From Chlamydiales bacterium (GTDB lineage: Bacteria; Chlamydiota; Chlamydiia; Chlamydiales; FEN-1388): a stretch of DNA of 13,468 nucleotides. Position numbers and translations under genes: made by a program. The DNA lies in NCBI GenBank assembly GCA_021372185.1, contig JAJFUY010000243.1, positions 1-13,468 on the forward strand, read 5' to 3'. The notes beneath the pieces are model-generated. The model searched no databases. It saw only the letters and a program-made list of their open reading frames with translations, and was not told where the DNA came from. This document shows positions 1 to 7,111 of the stretch, piece after piece; position 1 is the stretch's first letter, and the number at the start of each line of letters is the position of its first letter.

Positions 1-179
1 AGATCTAAAGAGAACGAGAATGCCTCACACTCTTTAGCCAGGGGTTCACACACAAAGACATCGGCAAAACCCTCTACCTTTCCTCCCGCACCGTAGAACA
101 CTACCTAGAATCTGTCAAAAACAAACTAGGCATAACAGGCCGCCCGGAACTGTATCTTGCCGCCAAAAAACTCTTATAA
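1..179 (+). pseudogene. LuxR-type HTH regulator, 3' remnant with in-frame stop
   Basis: Reading from base 9, the frame encodes a typical C-terminal LuxR/GerE helix-turn-helix: RERECL, then an FSQGFTHKDIG helix, then the recognition helix LSSRTVEHYLESVKNKLG, and a tail ending at TAA 177-179. This domain binds DNA in response regulators and quorum-type activators. The codon just before RERECL is TAA (bases 6-8), where family members usually have a residue such as Lys or Pro, and no ATG, GTG or TTG lies downstream in frame. The piece is therefore either the end of a gene broken by a nonsense mutation or a frameshift right at the window edge. The upstream signal-receiving part lies outside the window. 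The stop overlaps the end of the convergent ATPase gene by 6 bases. The HTH wording is close to regulators I associate with Legionellales. The domain assignment is strong; pseudogene status is likely but depends on unseen sequence. Confidence 0.7.
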
Positions 180-1481
180 CAATCCTTTCTGCAGCTGACT
201 TATGAGATATAAAGGATAATTGGTAATAGTACCATCTGCTTTCAGATTCATCAAAGTTGTGCGGTTAAGTACTGATGGAGAGTATTTTTGACCATACACG
301 AGAAGGCTCTTTTTCTTATGTGACTCCCCTGATTTCGCTTCAAGAGGAAAAATCTCATGATTACCTTGTAGAAGAAAATCCACCTCAGCAGTGCCTGCGC
401 TTGTCCAGTAGTAAAGTTGATGAGTTTCTGATGCCAATAACTCCTGGGCAACATAATTTTCTGTAAGAGCTCCTTTAAATTCCGTAAAAAGAAGATTTCC
501 TTCAATAATTGTGCGCTGTGAAAGTCCGCTCTGAGCTCCAAGCAACCCAACGTCCGGCAGAAAAATCTTAAATGAGTCGGTGTCAGCGTAGGCACTTAGT
601 GGAAATTTCGGAGTTTCCACAAGAAAACTTTTATAAAGCAATCCCGCATCTAAAAGCCATTGTATGGCTACTTCAAAATCCCTTCCACGAGCACTTTTTC
701 TGATAGCAGAAAAGATGAATTTTTTATTTTCTTTGGCTAACTGTCGATGAATTTGCTTCCAGACAGTGGTAATTTTCATAACCTCATTTGGAGGTGCATG
801 TTTTGCAAAGTCCCGCTCATAGGCATTAAGTATTTCCATATGAACATCTCGGACATTGGTAAAGTTATCATGCTTTATATACTCTGCCACAGCTTCAGGC
901 ATTCCCCCAATGAAAAAGTAGTACTTTAAAAGTAAAATAAGCTTCTCGTGCAAGGGTGCAGGCAAGGGATCAAATGTCGTATATTCTTCTAAAAATGCTC
1001 GTAGCTGCTCATTATTTGTTGCTGACAGAAATTCAAAAAAACGTAAAGGATACATATTCAAAAAGTTCACTTTCCCAACAGGAAATCCTTCTTCTTGAGA
1101 AACTTTAACACCAAGTAGTGATCCCGCTGCAACAACATGATATTCATTAGCTTCTTCACAAAAATACTTTAGGCTATTTAATGCCTTTGGGCATTCCTGG
1201 ACTTCATCTAATACCAAAAGTGTCTTTCCTGGGGTAATAACACTACCTGTATGAATCCCTAGTAGCTTTACTATCTGTTTTGGATCTAACGTACCCTGAA
1301 AATACCCCCCTAATTTTTCATCTTTTTCAAAGTTTACATAAACCATGTTCTCAAATGCCGTTTGGCCAAAATGCTTGAGCGCGTAGGTCTTTCCAACCTG
1401 CCGTGCCCCATTTAAAACTAATGGTTTTCTTCGAACAGAATGCTTCCATTCCTCCAATTTGCGGTAAATATCTCGTTTCAT
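174..1481 (-). CDS. AAA family ATPase with C-terminal DUF4143
   Basis: A 435-residue protein of the widespread AAA_14-DUF4143 family, the usual length. The Walker A motif GARQVGKT is at residues 25-32. Walker B, LLVLDE, is at about 88-93, followed by a sensor-like stretch HVVAAGSLLG at about 115-124. The C-terminal DUF4143 part carries a nuclease-like signature, EVDFLL followed by PLEAK, which resembles the acidic and lysine residues of PD-(D/E)XK folds. The biological role of the family is not settled; members are abundant in host-associated and anaerobic bacteria and often behave as mobile accessory genes. The ATG at 1479-1481 starts MKRDIYRKL, a normal family start. The upstream side carries a tandem palindromic repeat (1542-1615) that could be its control region. 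The gene runs convergently into the LuxR remnant. It appears intact. Confidence 0.93.
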   Translation of the reverse strand: MKRDIYRKLEEWKHSVRRKPLVLNGARQVGKTYALKHFGQTAFENMVYVNFEKDEKLGGYFQGTLDPKQIVKLLGIHTGSVITPGKTLLVLDEVQECPKALNSLKYFCEEANEYHVVAAGSLLGVKVSQEEGFPVGKVNFLNMYPLRFFEFLSATNNEQLRAFLEEYTTFDPLPAPLHEKLILLLKYYFFIGGMPEAVAEYIKHDNFTNVRDVHMEILNAYERDFAKHAPPNEVMKITTVWKQIHRQLAKENKKFIFSAIRKSARGRDFEVAIQWLLDAGLLYKSFLVETPKFPLSAYADTDSFKIFLPDVGLLGAQSGLSQRTIIEGNLLFTEFKGALTENYVAQELLASETHQLYYWTSAGTAEVDFLLQGNHEIFPLEAKSGESHKKKSLLVYGQKYSPSVLNRTTLMNLKADGTITNYPLYLISQLQKGLL

Positions 1482-1541
1482 AGCAACACCCTCTTTTCTA
1501 ATAACTTACCTTTTTTAGGAATAACAAACAATCATATGTTC

Positions 1542-1615
1542 GAAAAACGTGGTAACTTTACACGCTTTTCCATGGAAAAACGTGTGAATTCACCACGTTT
1601 TTCCATGGAAAATCG
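1542..1615. repeat. Tandem 33-bp palindromic repeat
   Basis: Two 33-base units (1542-1574 and 1575-1607) and the start of a third (1608-1615) follow each other directly. Each unit runs GAAAAACGTG, a variable centre, then an ACG-TTTTCCATG end. The junctions create the palindrome TTTTCCATGGAAAA twice, and the centre of unit 2 is a perfect 10-base palindrome, GTGAATTCAC (1584-1593). The array therefore folds as a chain of hairpins on either strand. Read on the plus strand it spells a repeating peptide (EKRxNxxRFSM), but this follows from the repeat and is probably not a gene. It lies about 60 bases upstream of the AAA-DUF4143 gene. I recall similar arrays near genes of this family in other bacteria, but cannot verify that here. 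Confidence 0.85.
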
Positions 1616-1815
1616 ATTCTATTGAAGTTTTCAGCACACTCCAGTTTGTGGGCTTAGCAAGAATTGCACGTCCTTCAATTGGGTAAAAGCACCACCATCT
1701 TATGAATATCTCTTTAAAGCCTATCTCCGAAATGATAATAACGATGGAAAAGAAATGTCTGTACTTAAAGTCAAGTTCATTAGAAACTACTCACGCTAAA
1801 CTCGAGAAGGGAAAT

Positions 1816-2310
1816 ATGCAAAAAAAATTGGCAACAATGCCTGAAATTACATTAGTTGGCATTTGGGTTCGGACTAGCAATAAGCAAGAGATAGACAAAA
1901 TACAAGGAAAGATCTTTCCTTGTATACAAAAGTATTTTCATCAAGGACTGGCTGAAAAAATTTCAAATCGCAAAAGACCAGGGACAACATTTTGTGCCTA
2001 CACAGACTATGAATCAGATCACAACGGAGAATATACCTATTTTATTGGTGAAGAAGTTTCTTCCTTTACTGATTTGTTGCCTGAGGGATTTCGACAGCTA
2101 GTGATTCCAGCGCAACACTATGCAAAGTTTACAACCAATCCAGCCCCCATGCCTGATGTTATCGTAAATGCTTGGCACGAAGTGTGGAAAATGTCTTCAG
2201 AGCAATTAGGCGGGCCTCGTTCCTACTTAACAGATTTTGAGGTGTATGATGAAAGAGCAGCTGACCATCAAAACATCGTTTTAGATCTGTATATTGGTAT
2301 TACGCCTTAA
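1816..2310 (+). CDS. GyrI-like/AraC effector-binding domain protein
   Basis: A stand-alone effector-binding domain of the GyrI-like/AraC_E_bind type (small-molecule binding, as in the C-terminal halves of some MerR and AraC regulators and in Cass2-type proteins). Visible family features are the opening strand MPEITLVGIWVRT, a central region with FCAYTDYESD and YTYFIGEEV, the strand LVIPAQHYAKFTT, a helix with VNAWHEVWK, and the closing strand ending in DLYIGI. I chose the ATG at 1816 (164 codons) because GAAGGG lies a few bases upstream and the domain begins there. The frame is open back to an ATG at 1702 (202 codons), but that start has no visible ribosome site and would add a 38-residue tail unlike the family. 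No DNA-binding domain is present, so it may bind a ligand or drug, or modulate another protein. The ligand is unknown. Confidence 0.82.
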   Translation: MQKKLATMPEITLVGIWVRTSNKQEIDKIQGKIFPCIQKYFHQGLAEKISNRKRPGTTFCAYTDYESDHNGEYTYFIGEEVSSFTDLLPEGFRQLVIPAQHYAKFTTNPAPMPDVIVNAWHEVWKMSSEQLGGPRSYLTDFEVYDERAADHQNIVLDLYIGITP

Positions 2311-2355
2311 CGTTACAACCTAAGATTCGAAGTAAACGTTAGCTAGTTTTAAAAT

Positions 2356-2418
2356 ATCGGGTTCAGATCTGATAATCTGATAATGTTATCACGCAAGATT
2401 GTCAGATCTGCCCCCGAT
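2356..2418. repeat. 23-bp imperfect inverted repeat built on CAGATCTG
   Basis: The arms 2356-2378 and 2396-2418 match at 20 of 23 positions: ATCGGG, two mismatches, CAGATCTGA, one mismatch, AATCT. The 17-base middle holds a further near-palindrome, GATAATGTTATC (2379-2390). It begins 45 bases after the stop of the effector-binding gene. As RNA it would form a long stem with one G-U pair. No run of T follows, so it is not a typical intrinsic terminator; a repeat-family member or protein-binding site is as likely. Confidence 0.75.
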
Positions 2419-2452
2419 TACTCAAATTCCCCATAGATTTTATCTAAGTATT

Positions 2453-2547
2453 TTTTTATCGTTCATATCGTTATATCATTTTTATCGTTTTTACCTTTTG
2501 AAAATGCAACAACGATAAAAATGATATAACGACACGAACGATAAAAA
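2453..2547. repeat. 37-bp near-perfect inverted repeat with TATCGTT iterations
   Basis: The arms 2453-2489 and 2511-2547 are complementary at 35 of 37 positions and separated by 21 bases. Each arm contains three spaced copies of the heptamer TATCGTT (one copy in the right arm differs by one base), so the element is both inverted and internally iterated. Together with the repeat at 2356-2418 it fills most of the roughly 360-base gene-free stretch between 2311 and 2671. It lies about 120 bases upstream of the BTB/F-box/Sel1 gene. The options are a long RNA hairpin, a MITE-like insertion, or a regulatory site. No transposase or target duplication is evident. Confidence 0.85.
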
Positions 2548-2660
2548 CAGACCATAAATCTTCATAAAAAGCGTTTCATCAAAAGCATAAGTAATTTGAT
2601 TGTAATTTATTGATTTTTTTATTACATTTTGTGAGTAGTTTACGTAAAAATCTGCAGATT

Positions 2661-2666
2661 AAGGGG
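2661..2666 (+). promoter_or_regulatory. Ribosome binding site deciding the 2672 start
   Basis: AAGGGG ends five bases before the GTG at 2672. It overlaps the alternative GTG at 2666, so it supports the downstream start of the BTB/F-box/Sel1 gene. Confidence 0.6.
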
Positions 2667-2671
2667 TGGGC

Positions 2672-5089
2672 GTGAGTGTAGAGTTATTGAGTGCGCAAAT
2701 TGAAAGTCTGACACTAGGGGTTCCAGAACGAGCCAGAAGCTTGATTCAAGCACCAGAGCTGCATATGGGCCGGAGGGTGCTGGCAATACGAGATTTGTTA
2801 CACACCAATGGACAGTACCAACTTGAGACTCCCCTTGCCAATAAAGTATTAGACCTTGTCGAGGCAGTCAGCACTCCCGCCTTTCGCACTGCCGAATTAC
2901 AAAAATTTGAAATAAGCCTAAAAAAGGCCCACAGAGAGCCACCAAGCGTCTGTTCTTTAGTATCCGCGGCCTTTAGTGCACTTATGCCCTTCTTTTGGGG
3001 CTCAGGAGAGATCGAAGGTCTCAAGGACTATCATGTTACCGAAAAAGACTTAAAGCTGTTTGATCGGTCCAAATTTTGGAAAATGGTTCAAAAAGAACAA
3101 TTTGACCGAGTGGTCATTACTCGCCCTTCAAAACCTGAATTAGTCTATTCTGACCGTGTGCTAGAGTGCTTAATTGCAAAAGCTGTCGATATAAGCGCCC
3201 TTACACAAGAATTTACGATCCGCTTTGATAGCGGAGAGCAGACAGAGCCAATCCCGAAGGCCTTTTTACTACTCTGTGGAGATTATTTTACACGTAATCG
3301 TGGCGAAGTGTTTTCAGAATTTGATAGTGTTATTACTATCAATGGCATTTCTCTAAATGGTTTTTGCGGCATTCTTGCTATGGTGAATAATGGAGAATTG
3401 GATAACGATATTATCTTAGAAGAGTATGTTGCCTGTAAAAATCTTCTTTCGTTTTGTGAACTTTCCAATAGCGACCCACTCGCTCCCCCGGCTTATATAC
3501 TGACTGATGAAGCGTTACGTTCTATTTTTGCACAACTCCCCAATCAAACCTTTCTTGACTGTAGGCGCGTTTGCAAAAAATGGTATGTTGCCTCAAACCA
3601 CTTAAGTGCGTGGACCAATAGAATATTTCCTCTAACAATTTCAAGTGGGAATTGCCCGCCATTTGCGCAGTTTTTTTCACCGGCTCATTATACTAAAGAT
3701 GCAGCACTCTGGCAAAATTTTAAAGGCCGGATACAAGACATTATGAGGGCTGCAAATGGCGGCAATGCTGATGCACAATTTTTAGTGGCAGCGCGCTTTC
3801 TTTTAAAAGAGGGTGATTACACCATAAGCACTAGCCGAGCGTTAGAATGGTTAGCAGAGGGACACCCCCAAAACACCCCAAAAATTGAATATATACTTGG
3901 CCGGAATAACGAGCTGACCGGAAACCAAGCGCTTGCCGAGTCAACCATCTTGCACTATAAGCGTTCTGCAGAATTAGGCTACACCAGGGCACAAAATCGC
4001 TTAGGCGTACTCTATGAAGAAGGCAACATAGTGCCTCAAGACCTAGAAGAAGCGGCAAAATGGTACCGAAAAGCAGCCGAGCTTGGCAATATCGATGCTC
4101 AAGTGAATCTCGCGGCGCTACTCTTATATTCTCAACCACAAGAATCTCTAAAATGGGCCTTACCAGCTGCCAAAAAGGGATTGGCTCGCGCACAAAACCT
4201 CGTGGGTGTTTTGTATTATGAAGTGCTAGATGTACGTAATGAGATAGAGGCGCATTACTGGTTTGAGCGTGCAGCCCAGCAAGGAGAAAAAATAGCTGAG
4301 CGTAACTTAGGCCATCTGTACCGAGATAAAAAAGACTACTGTAGCGCCTTCCATTGGCTTTTTAAGGCTGCAATTCAACAAGATGCAGAAGCGCAAAATT
4401 CTGTTGGGTTGTTATTTTACTACGGCCAAGGAATATATAAAGATTTAGAGGATGCTGCCAAATGGTTCCTCCTTGCAGCAGAACAGGGCCACAATGCGGC
4501 TCAGTTTAATATAGGAATCGCATTTTATAATGGCCATGGCGTAGGCGAAGACCATGCAGAAGCATTTAAGTGGCTTTTGCTTGCCGCAAAACAAGGCCAT
4601 ATTGGGGCGCAGTGTAAAGTAGCTATAATGTATAAACAAGGTGACGGCGTAGCAGCTGATATGGCTCAGGCAATCAACTGGCTAGAGAGTGCTGCGAACG
4701 CAGGTAAATTAGAGGCTTGTTACCAACTTGGCCAACTTTATGAAAAAGGTGAGTTTGTACCGGTAGATATGGCTCAAGCCTTTGTATGGCATTACTATGC
4801 AGCAAAAAGGAACCATTCTGGCGCTCAATACGCTGTAGCTACCATGTATGAAAACGGCCACGGAGTGGCTGTAGATTTAAGAAAAGCCTTTAAATGGGAC
4901 TACTTTGCCGCCCAAGATGGCCATAAAGAAGCCCAATATCGCCTAGCTAAACGATACGAGCTTGGCCAAGGCATACAAAAAAACATCAAACAAGCCATCA
5001 AATGGTACCGCCTTTCTGCCCTAGATGACCTGACTTACTCAAAAACCGAGCTACAAAACCACATAGCAAAACTTGAGTTACAACTTTGA
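2672..5089 (+). CDS. BTB-like/F-box/Sel1-repeat eukaryotic-like protein
   Basis: About 805 residues in four parts. Residues 1-140 are unassigned. Residues 180-265 resemble a BTB/POZ domain (FTIRFDSGE, IPKAFLLLCGDYF, VITINGISLNGFCGIL, NNGELDN and a final helix with CKNLLSFCEL). Residues 277-318 match an F-box (LTDEALRSIFAQLP, then CRRVCKKWY and a Trp-containing end). From about 350 to 790 there are roughly eleven Sel1-type repeats, each with an AAxxGxxxAQxxLG-like core. In eukaryotes an F-box binds Skp1 of SCF ubiquitin ligases, BTB domains bind Cul3, and Sel1 repeats bind partner proteins. A role as a host-directed ubiquitin adaptor is inference. The GTG at 2672 has AAGGGG five bases upstream; a GTG at 2666 in the same frame sits on that site and is less likely. 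No signal peptide or membrane segment is seen, so any export would use a non-Sec system. The F-box and Sel1 assignments are strong; the BTB assignment is moderate. Confidence 0.88.
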   Translation: MSVELLSAQIESLTLGVPERARSLIQAPELHMGRRVLAIRDLLHTNGQYQLETPLANKVLDLVEAVSTPAFRTAELQKFEISLKKAHREPPSVCSLVSAAFSALMPFFWGSGEIEGLKDYHVTEKDLKLFDRSKFWKMVQKEQFDRVVITRPSKPELVYSDRVLECLIAKAVDISALTQEFTIRFDSGEQTEPIPKAFLLLCGDYFTRNRGEVFSEFDSVITINGISLNGFCGILAMVNNGELDNDIILEEYVACKNLLSFCELSNSDPLAPPAYILTDEALRSIFAQLPNQTFLDCRRVCKKWYVASNHLSAWTNRIFPLTISSGNCPPFAQFFSPAHYTKDAALWQNFKGRIQDIMRAANGGNADAQFLVAARFLLKEGDYTISTSRALEWLAEGHPQNTPKIEYILGRNNELTGNQALAESTILHYKRSAELGYTRAQNRLGVLYEEGNIVPQDLEEAAKWYRKAAELGNIDAQVNLAALLLYSQPQESLKWALPAAKKGLARAQNLVGVLYYEVLDVRNEIEAHYWFERAAQQGEKIAERNLGHLYRDKKDYCSAFHWLFKAAIQQDAEAQNSVGLLFYYGQGIYKDLEDAAKWFLLAAEQGHNAAQFNIGIAFYNGHGVGEDHAEAFKWLLLAAKQGHIGAQCKVAIMYKQGDGVAADMAQAINWLESAANAGKLEACYQLGQLYEKGEFVPVDMAQAFVWHYYAAKRNHSGAQYAVATMYENGHGVAVDLRKAFKWDYFAAQDGHKEAQYRLAKRYELGQGIQKNIKQAIKWYRLSALDDLTYSKTELQNHIAKLELQL

Positions 5090-5162
5090 GCACTCTTTAA
5101 TAAAATAAGCCTTAAAGCTTTTCGTTACTGTGTTCTAGATGGGATCTTAAAATATTAAGGGT

Positions 5163-5217
5163 CTGTACATCCCACCTGAAGACACTGATTACGTAGCTCT
5201 TTTTCAGGTTTGTACAG
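5163..5217. repeat. Two-part inverted repeat before DUF4260 gene
   Basis: CTGTACA (5163-5169) and ACCTGAA (5174-5180) recur as TTCAGGT (5203-5209) and TGTACAG (5211-5217). The two arms are nested in the correct order, with small internal gaps and a 22-base loop. It lies 36 bases before the ATG of the DUF4260 gene, so it could be an operator or a leader hairpin. It has no run of T after it and is not a typical terminator of the upstream gene. Confidence 0.6.
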
Positions 5218-5252
5218 TACAATAACCCTTGCATAAATATACCAGGAATACG

Positions 5253-5648
5253 ATGACAATCAACAATCCCCAACAGGCACAATCAGGCCCAACTAAGCTT
5301 CTTCGCCTAGAAAGCTTGGTATGGTTTATTGTAAGCGTCTATGCCTATTACCAGTTTCAGGGCACATGGACGCTATTTTTAGTTGCGTTTCTTGTTCCTG
5401 ACTTAAGTATTGCTGCGTATTTACTTGGCCCCAAAGTTGGCGCTATTGCTTATAACCTTATGCACATAGAAGTATGGCCTGCCCTTCTTGCTTGTTATGG
5501 GTTTTTCTTTGGCATGCCCACATTGGTTCTTTTGGGCTTAATTTGGTTAGCTCACATCCATTTAGATAGAATGCTAGGCTTTGGCTTAAAGTATTCTGAT
5601 GCATTCAAGCACACACATCTAGGCAATCTTCTTATTGGGAAAAACTAA
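5253..5648 (+). CDS. DUF4260 family small membrane protein
   Basis: A 131-residue hydrophobic protein matching the DUF4260 family along its length. It shows LLRLESLVW at the start of the first membrane segment, the LVPDLSIAAYLLGPKVGAIAYNL-type segment 2 (residues about 47-70), a third and fourth hydrophobic stretch, and the characteristic end LAHIHLDRMLGFGLKY followed by FKHTHLG. About four membrane segments are expected, in the inner membrane. The family's function is unknown; conserved Asp and His residues hint at a catalytic or metal-binding site, but that is inference. The ATG at 5253 has AGGA five bases upstream. The frame is open back to a TTG at 5229, which I reject for lack of a ribosome site. 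The last 30 bases overlap the 3' end of the opposite-strand PAP2 gene. Confidence 0.9.
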   Translation: MTINNPQQAQSGPTKLLRLESLVWFIVSVYAYYQFQGTWTLFLVAFLVPDLSIAAYLLGPKVGAIAYNLMHIEVWPALLACYGFFFGMPTLVLLGLIWLAHIHLDRMLGFGLKYSDAFKHTHLGNLLIGKN

Positions 5649-6518
5649 TAAAAGCCTCTCAGCCCCCCAGCTGAGCCATAAACCAATACATGTGTAGATA
5701 GCACCAAACCGCAGTTTTGTCTCAAAAGAGTTAAGTAACTCTTTAGGGATGCCGGTTGTATTTGTCCCTAACCAAAACATTATTGCTATCACAAGTACAA
5801 CATACACAAGCTTTCTTTGCCATGTACCAAGTGGCTCCAACTTCAGGCGTGATGCATACGCGCTTAGCCAAAGCCCCATATTTACCCCAAATATCATGCT
5901 GGTAAAAACAACCATTTTTACCGTGATATAAGGCAGCAGTAAAGCTATCGGTATCACACATGCTGCAAGGAGTGCTTGTTTTGCTGAAAGACGAGATGCC
6001 CATTTTTCTAAACGATCATGAAATTGCACATACGCATATACGAGCATAAGGCCAATTGCCCAGCCGCCTATAACATCGGTCAAAAAATGCGCCCCCAAAT
6101 AGATGCGCGAAAAACTAATTACCCCAAGCCACAGCGTAAAAAATACAATCGGAAGCACCCTTGGCATTGCCAGTATTGCAAGACCTGCCAAAATACAATG
6201 ACTCTGGGCAGCACCACTAGGAAATCCAAATGAAGAAAGCTGCACTAACCCAATAGAAGGATCAAGTTGAGAAGGCCTTGGCTGCCCAAATAAATCTTTT
6301 GCAGCGGCATTAACAATTGCTGACAAGAGTATAAGATACAAAACCCTGCAGCCCCACACCCTGCCAAAAACAGCCCAAACAACAGGCAACAAAATAAAAT
6401 AAAAATAATCAAGATCAAAAAAATTAAGCTGCATAAAGAACTTGTCTAGCATTGGCGATCTTATCTGCTGCAACATTTCATGTAGGCCCATTTCCCAGGC
6501 ATGTATAGTTTCAAACAT
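5619..6518 (-). CDS. PAP2 family membrane phosphatase
   Basis: A 299-residue polytopic membrane protein of the PAP2 (type 2 phosphatidic acid phosphatase) superfamily, whose members remove phosphate from lipid phosphates such as phosphatidate or undecaprenyl pyrophosphate. The three family motifs are in order: KDLFGQPRP at 74-82 (K-x6-RP), FPSGAAQSH at 99-107, and SRIYLGAHFLTD at 137-148 (SR-x5-H-x3-D) with the nucleophile His144. Motif 2 departs from the usual PSGH: the expected His is Ala103, and a His appears only at 107. Several hydrophobic segments follow residue 165, so the protein extends past the core fold. The substrate cannot be told. The ATG at 6516-6518 has no strong ribosome site. 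The gene ends inside the last codons of the convergent DUF4260 gene. Confidence 0.88.
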   Translation of the reverse strand: MFETIHAWEMGLHEMLQQIRSPMLDKFFMQLNFFDLDYFYFILLPVVWAVFGRVWGCRVLYLILLSAIVNAAAKDLFGQPRPSQLDPSIGLVQLSSFGFPSGAAQSHCILAGLAILAMPRVLPIVFFTLWLGVISFSRIYLGAHFLTDVIGGWAIGLMLVYAYVQFHDRLEKWASRLSAKQALLAACVIPIALLLPYITVKMVVFTSMIFGVNMGLWLSAYASRLKLEPLGTWQRKLVYVVLVIAIMFWLGTNTTGIPKELLNSFETKLRFGAIYTCIGLWLSWGAERLLLVFPNKKIA

Positions 6519-6717
6519 TTATGTGGGTATCCAGTAAAGAGTGCAAAATCACACCAACTATACCAAACACCCCCATTCTTAAGTAATGGCAATTCTTGGC
6601 AAGTTATCCTACTACAAGACACTTCCTTTTTTATGAAAGATACATCGTTCGTTAAGAAATATCTTGCTTATTTTATTTCCTTAGGGCCATTATCAAGGTA
6701 TTGACAAGTGGTTTTTA
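6519..6717. other. Divergent intergenic region with TTGACA box
   Basis: No gene is supported here. It separates the PAP2 start (minus strand) from the MNT start (plus strand), so both promoters should lie in it. A perfect TTGACA occurs at 6701-6706 on the plus strand, but no good -10 box follows at the usual distance; the nearest, TAGAAA at 6722-6727, is 15 bases away and weak. Confidence 0.35.
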
Positions 6718-7111
6718 TGGATAGAAAAAGCTTACAGACCTTTTACAATCTGATAGTGACATTATTGCTGCAATTTTATTTGGCTCTGAGGCTTCTGGGA
6801 TGTCAAATTCAGAAAGTGATATTGACGTGGCTCTCCTCTATGAATCTAACCACATTCCTAAATCCTTAGATTTGCTGGCGTATAGACAGCATCTTAGCGA
6901 TGAAATGAGGCAGGATGTTGATATCGTAGTGCTCAATAATGCTTCACCAATAATTGCCATGCAGTCTATAAAAAATGGCATACCCTTACTGATACGAGAC
7001 AAAAAAGCATACGATAATTTTGAAATGCGGCTCATTACGGATTATGCTGATGTAAAAATACTACGTAAGCCTTTTGAAACAAACCTACTCAAGAGAAAGC
7101 TACATGGTTGA
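6718..7111 (+). CDS. mntA: MNT-type nucleotidyltransferase (HepT partner), frame-disrupted start
   Basis: The frame ending at 7111 encodes a minimal nucleotidyltransferase with the active-site motif GSEASGMSNSESDID, an exact GSx10DxD. Proteins of this kind, paired with HepT, act as antitoxins that adenylylate the toxin. Before GS the same frame reads KKLTDLLQSDSDIIAAILF, a normal family N-terminus, but it meets TAG at 6722-6724 without a standard start codon. An ATG at 6718 in another frame would join it exactly (MDRKKLTDLL) if the run of five A at 6725-6729 had one more A. The gene therefore looks inactivated by a one-base deletion, unless a rare start or slippage rescues it. The in-frame ATG at 6800 lies inside the catalytic motif and would drop its GS, so it should not give an active enzyme. 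HepT overlaps the end by 8 bases. Confidence 0.8.

Noticed and set aside
1542..1615. Possible CRISPR array
   Set aside because: The units abut without spacers, and no cas gene is present.
1440..1625. Plus-strand open frame with a repeating EKRxNxxRFSM peptide
   Set aside because: The peptide repeat follows directly from the 33-bp DNA repeat; the frame lies partly antisense to the ATPase start and has no ribosome site.
2453..2547. Insertion sequence ends
   Set aside because: The arms are only 21 bases apart, no transposase lies between or beside them, and no target duplication is visible.
6501..6704. Plus-strand 67-codon frame
   Set aside because: It overlaps the PAP2 start, has no recognisable protein features, and fills a divergent promoter region.
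6800..7111. MNT starting at the ATG at 6800
   Set aside because: This ATG is inside the GSx10DxD motif; the same frame upstream encodes the missing GS and a normal N-terminus.
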